Part shown: piece after piece, positions 56,907 to 64,000 of the stretch
How positions within the stretch are numbered: the first letter of the stretch is position 1
How the letters are laid out: the number at the start of each line of letters is the position of its first letter
Position numbers and translations under genes: made by a program
Notes under the pieces: model-generated
Seen by the model: the letters and a program-made list of their open reading frames with translations, nothing else
The model's database searches: none
Told to the model about the DNA's origin: nothing
Assembly: GCF_002895565.1 (NCBI RefSeq)
Contig: NZ_AZRN01000005.1
Location: 33,380 to 97,379, forward strand
From: Petrotoga mexicana DSM 14811
GTDB taxonomy: Bacteria > Thermotogota > Thermotogae > Petrotogales > Petrotogaceae
Direction: 5' to 3'
Length of the DNA stretch: 64,000 nucleotides

Positions 56907-58079
56907 TCAAAATATTTTTTTGAAAGAAAAAAATAAAAGAACGAAAATACCCAAAGAATAAATAGCCGAAAAAAGATAAACAGCATCAATCCCGTTTAAT
57001 GTATAAAGAAATCCCATCATCAATGGAGCCACAGTTCCAGATAACTTAAAGAAAACCTCTCTTAAGGAAATCACCGCTCCTCTATTTTTTCTTGAAGTTA
57101 TTTCAGTAGTCAGAGTGTGCATACTAGGTATATTTATGCCATGCCCCATGCCAAAAATAATAACAGCTACCATCAAACCTACAAAATTTCTAACAACCAT
57201 CAATAAAAAAAGTGAGATCGCATAAAATACATAAGAAAATGCTAACAACCATTTTACTGTGTATCTATCGCTTAACTTCACCAACTGTGAAGCAGCAAAT
57301 GCAGCAGTAAAAGACATAAAAAACATTAATAAACCTGTTATCCAAGGGAGAAAACCAAACTTATATTCTGATAAAAAAGGTAGATACGAAGAATATGCAC
57401 CACTGAACAAAAAGAAGGTAGAAAACCCAGCAATATATATAAAAATAATTCTCAAATCTTTTAAAACTTTAAACAGATCCATAAAATAATCTTTCAAGTT
57501 CTCACCATCATTTTGATGAGAATCTTCAAGAAGAAATAAGGTAGCTATTCCTACGGGTACAGCTAAAATGGACAGAAAAAAAGGAAACTGCCAACCAAAA
57601 ATAGCCAGCACTCCACCAATAAGTGGATAGATAGCTAATCCAATATTTGCAACGGTTTCATTGTAACCTATAACTTTTAATCTTTCTCTTTCTCTAAATA
57701 GATCACCCATAAGGGTTACATTCAATGCGCCCAAGGCGGATGCTCCCGCTCCATTTATGGCACGTAATAACAGTAAAATGTTAAAATTTGTTGTTAAACC
57801 ACTTAACACCCCAGATACAGCGAATAAAAATAGGAGAGGAACCATAAATTTTTTTCTTCCATATCTATCAGCTAAAACACCAAATAATGGAGTTAAAAAT
57901 ATGGCAGGCAAGTTGAAAAAAGTAATTAACAAGCCTACCTGTTGCTCTGTTACATTGAATTCTTCCTTTATCAAAGGAAAAACAGGAGAAATACTCGATA
58001 CACCCATGACGACCATCAACGTTACACCAAATATAATTAACATGTTATTTTTTTGACTTCGTTTTTTTGCAGAATTCAA
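56907..58079 (-). CDS. Major facilitator superfamily transporter
   Basis: A 390-residue protein with ~12 membrane helices and the MFS loop motif FGVLADRYGRKKFMVP between helices 2 and 3. The overall family resembles drug or metabolite exporters of the DHA1 type more than sugar permeases, so its position beside galA is not proof of sugar transport. The start is TTG; GGGGGAAG lies ~7 bases upstream. The start could also be ATG at 58043, without a ribosome binding site. Confidence 0.85.
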   Translation of the reverse strand: MNSAKKRSQKNNMLIIFGVTLMVVMGVSSISPVFPLIKEEFNVTEQQVGLLITFFNLPAIFLTPLFGVLADRYGRKKFMVPLLFLFAVSGVLSGLTTNFNILLLLRAINGAGASALGALNVTLMGDLFRERERLKVIGYNETVANIGLAIYPLIGGVLAIFGWQFPFFLSILAVPVGIATLFLLEDSHQNDGENLKDYFMDLFKVLKDLRIIFIYIAGFSTFFLFSGAYSSYLPFLSEYKFGFLPWITGLLMFFMSFTAAFAASQLVKLSDRYTVKWLLAFSYVFYAISLFLLMVVRNFVGLMVAVIIFGMGHGINIPSMHTLTTEITSRKNRGAVISLREVFFKLSGTVAPLMMGFLYTLNGIDAVYLFSAIYSLGIFVLLFFSFKKIF

Positions 58080-58228
58080 CTTTTTGCTTCCCCCAATAAT
58101 TTTTTTCTTATACTTTTAATTTTATCACATTTACGCATTATACAAACTTCAAAAAATCTATTAACCCAGATTTTTTTATTTGTGACAGGCATTTATTAGT
58201 TGCTAAGATAAACTATTAAATTATTTTA

Positions 58229-58424
58229 GTTGGGTAGAAGATAGACAATTAATTTATCTACCGTCCTTCCACACCACCGTACGTACCTCTCGGTATACCA
58301 TGGCTCAACAGATTGATAATTGAAACCCTTCACATTGTTCCCGTACCTTCAACTAGCGGTTTCCCCTCGCTATCTGATCCACAGCGGGCTTTCACTGCTT
58401 AGCTATTGAGCATTCTGGACGAAC
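58229..58424 (-). mobile_element. ORF-less group II intron remnant (probable class C)
   Basis: On the minus strand, a domain V-like hairpin begins GAGCCATGGTATACCGAGAG and ends GTACGGTGGT (34 nt, GAGA tetraloop, starting with the GAGC that carries the catalytic triad; about 58309-58276). A domain VI-like hairpin GGTAGATA...TATCTTCTACC and the end CTACCCAAC follow. Upstream are AAGGTACGGGAACAATGTG and GTGAAAGCCC segments like group II domain I-III junctions. The 5' end GTTCGTCC directly follows a terminator, as class C introns insert. There is no reverse transcriptase. Only ~195 bases remain. Confidence 0.55.
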
Positions 58425-58454
58425 AAAAGGGAGAGGGGATAACCTCTCCTTTTT
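58425..58454. terminator. Terminator after the sugar-binding protein gene
   Basis: GGAGAGG and CCTCTCC flank a six-base loop, extended by A/T pairs, with a T-run on each side. On the minus strand it ends the sugar-binding protein transcript about 50 bases after its stop. Confidence 0.8.
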
Positions 58455-58506
58455 CTTGGTTAAAAAATTTGATACCTTTTAATCTTAAAAGATCAATAAT
58501 TTAAAA

Positions 58507-59709
58507 TTACAAAGCTGCTTTTATCTTTGATACGGCATCGTTGAGTGCTTCTTCTGGTGTTTGTGTCCCGTTTATAATATTGTTAAGAGCATCATCCATA
58601 GGTGTCCATACCATTTGCATTGCAGGTATATTGGGCATGGGTTCTCCACCTGCAGCGCTTTCAGTGAAGGCAGCAACTATCTCAGCAGGAACTGGCCCAC
58701 CTTGTTCCTCAATTATCTGAGAAACATCAACTCTTGACGGCAATCTTGGGTCAGCGATATAGAATTGATATATTCCTTCAGCTGTTGCTAGGTAATTAAT
58801 AATGAATTCCATAGCGAACGCCTTGTTTTCTGACCTAGAATTGATCATCAATCCTTGTACACCAACAAAAGGCTTCATCGTTTTACCTGGCTCAACCTCT
58901 ATGATTGTTAGTGGAACTACGCCAAAGTCTATACCTGCATCTAAATATGCTTTTACAGCCCATGGACCGTTTATTACCATAGCTGCCAAACCATCCAGGA
59001 ACATCGAATCCATAATATTGTAGTTCATACCTTGTGGTACTATACCTTCGTCAAAGAAACTCTTTACAAGATATGCAGCCTTTATAGCCTCTTCATTGTT
59101 CAATCCGATGTCGGTTATATCGTAACCAGTTTTAGGATCGTATCCAAAAACATATGCACCGTATGCGCTAAGAAAACCATAAGCATGATACAATTCATTA
59201 GCAACAAAGGCAAATCCAACCGTTTCATCCGTGGTAAACTCTTTTGCTAATGCCTTTAGCTCGTCTATACTTGTTGGAACTTCTTCATCGCTTACATAAT
59301 CACGGTTATAGAATAATGCATTAGCTTCGAGGGCGTAGGGCAATCCATACAACTTGCCTTCATAAGTGAAGGCTTGAATTCCTGATGGAGCAAACTTATC
59401 AAGTTCGATAGCAGATTGTGGAATAGGTTCGAGTAAATCATTCATTACTAATTCTCCAACCCAGTCCTGAGCCCCAACTATTATATCTGGACCTTCTCCT
59501 GCCTGTGCTGCGGTTAGGAATTTTGACCTTATATCACCGAAAGTAACCATTTGGACATCAACATTTATTCCAGTATCCCTGGTAAACTCCTGACCGATCC
59601 TTTTTATGAAATCGACTTGTTTTTCAGAAGACCACACGGTTAACGTTTGTGAAAATAGCGAAAGTACTCCTACCAACATTACAAAAGTTAAAATTAAGCC
59701 TTTTTTCAT
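58507..59709 (-). CDS. Extracellular sugar-binding protein, maltose/maltodextrin type
   Basis: A 400-residue ABC solute-binding protein. The signal peptide (KKGLILTFVMLVGVLSLFSQ) is followed by TLTVWSSEKQVDFIKRIGQE and GEGPDIIVGAQDWVGELVMN, as in MalE of Thermotogales. I choose ATG at 59709, eight bases after GGAGG; a longer frame to 59769 lacks support. No MalF, MalG or ATPase gene is adjacent, so it relies on a permease elsewhere. A GTGTCTAA-type repeat module lies 30 bases upstream; the rest of the 196-base leader has no feature I can name. Confidence 0.88.
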   Translation of the reverse strand: MKKGLILTFVMLVGVLSLFSQTLTVWSSEKQVDFIKRIGQEFTRDTGINVDVQMVTFGDIRSKFLTAAQAGEGPDIIVGAQDWVGELVMNDLLEPIPQSAIELDKFAPSGIQAFTYEGKLYGLPYALEANALFYNRDYVSDEEVPTSIDELKALAKEFTTDETVGFAFVANELYHAYGFLSAYGAYVFGYDPKTGYDITDIGLNNEEAIKAAYLVKSFFDEGIVPQGMNYNIMDSMFLDGLAAMVINGPWAVKAYLDAGIDFGVVPLTIIEVEPGKTMKPFVGVQGLMINSRSENKAFAMEFIINYLATAEGIYQFYIADPRLPSRVDVSQIIEEQGGPVPAEIVAAFTESAAGGEPMPNIPAMQMVWTPMDDALNNIINGTQTPEEALNDAVSKIKAAL

Positions 59710-59738
59710 CTTTGTTCCCTCCTCGTATAATATGTTTA

Positions 59739-59763
59739 TTAGACACTTTAAAAACCCTAAAAC
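59739..59763 (-). repeat. Small repeat module before the sugar-binding protein gene
   Basis: On the minus strand GTTTTAGGGTTTTTAAAGTG, then TCTAA, matches the segment before rpsS (16000-15976). Both sit 25-30 nt upstream of a start codon, just before the Shine-Dalgarno. No G-run core is present here. Confidence 0.4.
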
Positions 59764-59905
59764 ATGCATTGTAACTAACTTTTAAAACCTTCAATATTAT
59801 ACTTTTACCTCCTCACTATATAATTTATTTGATACCATATCTTTATTATCTCGTAAGGAGGTCATTGCTTTCACCTATTTCTGAAATGGGTAAGCACAGG
59901 CTGAA

Positions 59906-61969
59906 TCAAGATTTCATTCTTTTCAAAATCTTAACCCCATAACCTGGAACAGTTATTTTTCTGTCTGAAGTTTCACCTTCCAGAAGGTCGATATATTCCT
60001 TTTCATCAAGTTCGACTGTTTTTTCTTCTTGAGTAAAGTTCATCACAAAAATATAATCTTTCTCTCCATCAGTTCTCATTTGAGCTGTAATACCGTATGG
60101 TAATTCTGTATCAACAACCTTTTGCAATCCCAGTTCTTCAATCAGTTTCCCATAAAACATATCATTAAACTGCTCTTCATTTCTTGAAGCTATGTAATAT
60201 GCTCTTCCTTTTGAAAAATCATTGACCGTTAAAGCAGGCCTCCCTTTGTAAAAGTCATCTTTGTAGGTTGCCAAAGATCTTGCTCCTTCTAAATGGATCA
60301 AATCACATAGCTCTTTTGCTTCATACTCACCTTTCAAACCCAATTCATTTTCATTATCAAAAGAAACGAGTCTACTCTCACCATCGTAAAGTGCGTCTAT
60401 CTCCTCAGACCAAATTCCAAGAACCTCTCTCAACGGACCTGGAAATCCGCCTAAGAAACACAAATCTGTCTCGTTGACTATTCCTGACCAGTATGTAGCA
60501 ACAAAAGTCCCACCGTTTTTCACAAATTCTTTAATTTTTTCACCTATCCCTTGTTTAACCATATAAAGCATTGGGGCTATCAATAACTTGTATTTTGAAA
60601 AGTCACAGTCCATATTTATAACGTCAACAGGTACACCATTCTTCCAGAAAGGTTTATAATTTTCTTTAATGGCTTCTTCGTAATGTATGCCTATGTTTCT
60701 TGGGCCCTGGGCATCTTTCATCGCCCACCTATTTTCCCAATCAAAAATAATAGCAACTTCTGGATCTACTGTTGTTCCTATTACTTCATCTAATCTTTTT
60801 AGTGTTTCACCAACGATTTTGACATCGTTAAAAACTCTGGTATTTTCATGCCCACAATGATCAACAACAGCTCCATGAAATTTTTCACTGCTCCCTCTGC
60901 TTTTTCTCCACTGAAAATATTGAACGGTATCTGAACCATGAGCTACCGCTTGAATAGAAGATAATAGATGCATTCCTGGCCTTTTCAATTTACTTACTTC
61001 CTGCCAATTAGTTGTACTAGGAGTGCTCTCCATAAGCATGAAAGGTTTTCCGTCTTTTAATGATCTATTCAAATCATGAACCATACTTACTCCACAGGCT
61101 AAATCATAATCATCATTACTATGCCACCTCGGGTAATTGTCCCAGGAAATTACATCCACATAATCAACAAATTTCCAGTAATCCAATCCCTCATATATTC
61201 CCATAAAGTTGGTTGTCACAGGTAAACTTGGATTTATATTTTTGAGAGGTTCTATCTCATGTTTGAAGAAATCAACGGTTTGGTGAGTTACAAATCTTTT
61301 CCAGTCTAAATTTAATCCATGAAGTAAGTCTTCTCCATGAGGCGCGGGAGATTCTATCTGTGACCAATCGGTGTAGGTATGACTCCAAAAAGCCGTCCAC
61401 CAGGCATCATTCAGATTTTCTAAGGTTTTGTATTTCTCTTTTAACCAATTCCTAAAGGATTCTTGGCAGAGATCGCAGTGACATTCCCCACCGTATTCGT
61501 TGGATACATGCCAAGCTATTACTCCCGGATGATTCGAATACCTTTCTGCTAGCTTTGTGTTTATTATGTTGACTTTTTCTCTGTAGATTGGAGATGTATA
61601 ACAATGATTATGACGCTTACCGTGAAGGTTTCTCACTCTATTTGGTCCTACCCTCAAAACTTCTGGATATTTCTGCGACATCCAGGCAGGCCTAGCACCA
61701 CTTGGAGTTGCTAAGATTGTATATATTCCATTTTTGTATAGTTTTTCTATAACTTTATCTAACCAACCGAAATTAAACTTCCCTTCTTCAGGTTCCAAAG
61801 TACTCCAGGCGAATATGCCTACAGACATAACGTTGCATCCAGCTAGCTTCATAAGCTTGATATCATCTTCTAAGACTTCTGGATATTTTAACCATTGATC
61901 AGGGTTATAATCTGCTCCATGTAGAAAATGAGGCACTTTTGCACTTATTGGTTCATACTTTTTAGTCAT
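59906..61969 (-). CDS. Beta-galactosidase, family GH42
   Basis: A 687-residue enzyme hydrolysing beta-galactosides. HGADYNPDQWLKYPEVLEDD is the family start; the acid/base is in WHVSNEYGGECHCDLC, whose cysteine cluster (with an upstream Cys) binds zinc in many GH42 enzymes; the nucleophile is in FMLMESTPSTTNWQ. The trimerisation and C-terminal beta domains follow. ATG at 61969 has AGGAG eight bases upstream. No signal peptide. It lies 62 bases after the GH2 gene. Confidence 0.94.
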   Translation of the reverse strand: MTKKYEPISAKVPHFLHGADYNPDQWLKYPEVLEDDIKLMKLAGCNVMSVGIFAWSTLEPEEGKFNFGWLDKVIEKLYKNGIYTILATPSGARPAWMSQKYPEVLRVGPNRVRNLHGKRHNHCYTSPIYREKVNIINTKLAERYSNHPGVIAWHVSNEYGGECHCDLCQESFRNWLKEKYKTLENLNDAWWTAFWSHTYTDWSQIESPAPHGEDLLHGLNLDWKRFVTHQTVDFFKHEIEPLKNINPSLPVTTNFMGIYEGLDYWKFVDYVDVISWDNYPRWHSNDDYDLACGVSMVHDLNRSLKDGKPFMLMESTPSTTNWQEVSKLKRPGMHLLSSIQAVAHGSDTVQYFQWRKSRGSSEKFHGAVVDHCGHENTRVFNDVKIVGETLKRLDEVIGTTVDPEVAIIFDWENRWAMKDAQGPRNIGIHYEEAIKENYKPFWKNGVPVDVINMDCDFSKYKLLIAPMLYMVKQGIGEKIKEFVKNGGTFVATYWSGIVNETDLCFLGGFPGPLREVLGIWSEEIDALYDGESRLVSFDNENELGLKGEYEAKELCDLIHLEGARSLATYKDDFYKGRPALTVNDFSKGRAYYIASRNEEQFNDMFYGKLIEELGLQKVVDTELPYGITAQMRTDGEKDYIFVMNFTQEEKTVELDEKEYIDLLEGETSDRKITVPGYGVKILKRMKS

Positions 61970-62031
61970 TATTTTCTCTCCTTTTAATTTAATGATGAAA
62001 ATCGTATTTTTTTTATTACTATATTCCATTC

Positions 62032-63741
62032 TTATTTCCAAATATCTCTTAAATAATGTGCAACTATTTTTGGCTGTCTATCTCTTGTAAAAACACCTTT
62101 GTGGTTAAGAATGGGTCTTTTTACTTCCTCTTGAGTTTTAAAATCTGCAAAGGCCCATATATGCTCTCCTAAGGTGTAATCCTTTGATTCAATTACTTCT
62201 ATGTACCTTTTTATTAATTCTTTTTGGTATTCTTCCGAAAACATGATAGGTGGATCATAATGATAACCTGGTATAGCATCAGCTCCAAACTCTGTTAAGA
62301 GTATAGGTTTGTTGTACTTCTTATATACATATTCTAAATTTTCATTTAATGCACTTATTGCTTCGTCAAGTCTACCTTGGAAAACATACCAACCAAAATA
62401 CCTGTTTATACAAATTATGTCAAAATATTTTAAAGATACATCTTCCCTTCCTGGCATATCCATACAACTAACAAAGGTTACTGGTCTCGTTTTGTCTGAT
62501 TTTTTTGCTGTTTCATACAATTGTTTAAAAAATTCTTCTGATTTTGGATGGGTAGATTCTGGTTCGTTAGCTACACTCCACATTATCACACTTGGATGAT
62601 TTTTATCCCTATCTATCATTCTTTTTATGTTTTTTACACATAATTTTGTGGTTTCATCGTTGTAATGATACCTTGTTATTCCTACATGCGGTGCTTCATC
62701 TATTACCAATATCCCTAGTTGATCGGCTAAATCAAGCCAATCTTCTGTATAAGGGTAATGAGAAGTCCTAAATGAGTTAGCTCCTATCCATTTTAATAGG
62801 TTATAATCTTTAACTATCAGGGGATAAAATGTTCCTTGACCTAAAACAGGAAATTCTTCGTGTTTACCAAATCCTTTTAATTTTAATGGTTCGTCGTTTA
62901 AGTATAAATTTTTACTGTCCCACCTTATCTTTCTTATTCCAATTTTCATTTTATAACTGTCTAATGTCTGATCTTTTCTTTTAAGATTGATTTCAACGTC
63001 GTATAAATAAGGATTTTCCAAATTCCAAAACTTCGCATTTTCCAATTCTACTTTTACATCCGCTTTACCATTTTCTATGTCTTTTTGATGCTTTTCTCCA
63101 GCTATTACTACTTCAATAGTTCCATTATTGTTTGCATTTGTTAGTATTTCAAAATTAATTATCCCTCTTTTTTCTTTTGGAGAAGAAAGAGAAGTGTCAA
63201 CCATGATATCTGTTATCTTTTCTTTGTTGGTTATCTCTATCGTTACAGGTCTGATTATTCCTCCATAGTTTAAGAAATCAAAGTTCGTACTGGGCCTTCT
63301 ATCGGCAGTACCAACCAGCAAATCTTCTTGAGGTGTATTTCCCGCAGGAAAAGAGTCTGTTCTGAGTTCATTTTCCACAAGTACTTCTAAGATATTTTCT
63401 TCTTCAAACTTAACCTTATCAGTTATATCTATTTCAAATGGTAGGTATCCAACTTCATTTTCTCCTACCTTTTCACCATTTAGATAAATTTCACTTCTTG
63501 TATTAACCGCCTCAAAATAAAGCCTTATAGCTTTCTCTTCAAAATCTTTTGAAAGGTGAAAAGTTTTTTTGTATCTCATTTTCCCCTCTTCATATAGGAA
63601 ATCTTGATATTGTTCGTTCCAACTTCCCGGAACAGCAATTGGTCTAATATCTTCCTCCTCTGTGCTTTTATCCTTTTTTATTTCCCATATCCCACTTAAA
63701 CTTATAAGTGCTCTTTTTTTATTCTCTTGCGCCCTTAACAT
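62032..63741 (-). CDS. uidA: Beta-glucuronidase, family GH2
   Basis: A 569-residue GH2 enzyme: N-terminal jelly-roll (RPIAVPGSWNEQYQDFLYEE), immunoglobulin-like middle and a barrel with NSFRTSHYPYTEDWLDLADQ, the acid/base in MWSVANEPEST and the nucleophile in LLTEFGADAIPGYH. From memory the sequence is close to T. maritima beta-glucuronidase throughout. It should cleave glucuronides such as xylan side-chain products. AGGAG lies eight bases before the ATG. It follows the Opp ATPase by 15 bases, so a glycoside or oligosaccharide importer operon is likely. Confidence 0.92.
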   Translation of the reverse strand: MLRAQENKKRALISLSGIWEIKKDKSTEEEDIRPIAVPGSWNEQYQDFLYEEGKMRYKKTFHLSKDFEEKAIRLYFEAVNTRSEIYLNGEKVGENEVGYLPFEIDITDKVKFEEENILEVLVENELRTDSFPAGNTPQEDLLVGTADRRPSTNFDFLNYGGIIRPVTIEITNKEKITDIMVDTSLSSPKEKRGIINFEILTNANNNGTIEVVIAGEKHQKDIENGKADVKVELENAKFWNLENPYLYDVEINLKRKDQTLDSYKMKIGIRKIRWDSKNLYLNDEPLKLKGFGKHEEFPVLGQGTFYPLIVKDYNLLKWIGANSFRTSHYPYTEDWLDLADQLGILVIDEAPHVGITRYHYNDETTKLCVKNIKRMIDRDKNHPSVIMWSVANEPESTHPKSEEFFKQLYETAKKSDKTRPVTFVSCMDMPGREDVSLKYFDIICINRYFGWYVFQGRLDEAISALNENLEYVYKKYNKPILLTEFGADAIPGYHYDPPIMFSEEYQKELIKRYIEVIESKDYTLGEHIWAFADFKTQEEVKRPILNHKGVFTRDRQPKIVAHYLRDIWK

Positions 63742-63756
63742 TTTAAAAACTCCTTT

Positions 63757-64000
63757 TTATTTATCTTCCTTATTCTCATACAACCAACAACGAACCATAC
63801 GATTTTCTGTTTGTATTTCTGGTGGCATATTATCTTTACACTTTTCCATAACAAACGGGCATCTACCTGCAAACTTACATCCTTTTCTCATGTACTCTTC
63901 TGTTTCCAACTCTTTTATACTTATCCGTTCTGTCCATTTCTTTTTCGGATCTGGTTCAGGTATCGATTCTTTCAGCATTTGTGTGTATGGGTGTTTCGGG
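63757..64000 (-). CDS. Opp/Dpp-type ABC transporter ATP-binding protein (C-terminal end)
   Basis: Only the last ~80 residues are in the window; the frame is open to base 64000 (HPYTQMLKESIPEPDP). The C-terminal oligopeptide/dipeptide-transporter extension is clear: GCKFAGRCPFVMEKCKDNMP and CWLYEN, with its conserved cysteines. In Thermotogota such transporters often carry oligosaccharides, which fits the glycosidase genes downstream, but that is inference. Confidence 0.9.
   Translation of the reverse strand, partial: PKHPYTQMLKESIPEPDPKKKWTERISIKELETEEYMRKGCKFAGRCPFVMEKCKDNMPPEIQTENRMVRCWLYENKEDK

Noticed and set aside
59840..59905. Possible terminator or small RNA between the GH42 and sugar-binding genes
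   Set aside because: An imperfect ACC-ATTTC/GAAAT-GGT hairpin is present, but without a T-run or conserved partner sequence.

Overview
The window is low-G+C DNA that reads as a member of the Thermotogota, most likely Petrotoga or a close relative. This is inference from three things: a fused str/S10/spc/alpha gene order, proteins that closely resemble Thermotoga maritima homologues as I remember them (deaminase, beta-glucuronidase, ribosomal proteins), and a saccharolytic, macrolide-type-exporter and toga-envelope gene content. No database search was possible.

Layout. 1-2576 (+): the end of an MTA/SAH deaminase gene, a small membrane-anchored protein, a radical SAM protein and RNase P RNA, which meets the ribosomal operon at a shared terminator. 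2621-30885 (-): one almost unbroken collinear block of information-processing genes. In transcription order it holds rplU-prp-rpmA, an ECF S-component, rplM-rpsI, dnaG, rpoD, a UvrD/PcrA helicase, then rpsL-rpsG-fusA-tuf-rpsJ and the full S10/spc/alpha set down to rpoA-rplQ. 31001-33079 (-): a class A penicillin-binding protein. 33491-37722 (+): yebC, an exported protein, cheR, mtnA and a phosphodiesterase. 37735-44172 (-): a MacAB-like exporter with two consecutive TolC-type proteins, ending in a degenerate glycosidase-fold protein. 44559-51733 (+): ftsH, a CsoR/CstR-type regulator, a CtpA protease, two membrane-associated proteins and an RND/MMPL transporter. 51743-54187 (-): a large exported metallopeptidase-like protein. 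54335-54615 (+): tRNA-Leu, initiator tRNA-Met and elongator tRNA-Met. 54703-64000 (-): carbohydrate use, with GH36 alpha-galactosidase, an MFS transporter, a sugar-binding protein, GH42 beta-galactosidase, GH2 beta-glucuronidase and the end of an Opp/Dpp ATPase.

The most striking thing not explained by the genes is a family of GC-rich intergenic repeats. Their core, read on the strand of the downstream gene, has four closely spaced G-runs, the pattern of an intramolecular G-quadruplex. All copies with an assignable downstream gene are in the sense orientation, and most lie about 37-65 nt before its start codon (rpsK, infA, rplP, rpsS, helicase, tolC, ctpA). They travel with a conserved GGGACC/GGTCCC hairpin and two other modules. 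This looks like a family of cis-acting mRNA elements.

Other notable signals are: two ribosomal-operon genes (rpoA, rpsL) whose only good Shine-Dalgarno sequence is separated from the start codon by a hairpin that would restore near-normal spacing; a short ORF-less group II intron 3' end beside a terminator; a GH1-fold protein lacking both catalytic glutamates; a CsoR-family protein whose metal-ligand His is Tyr; a 24-bp perfect palindrome before ftsH; and a PBP whose well-spaced start codon would be AUA.
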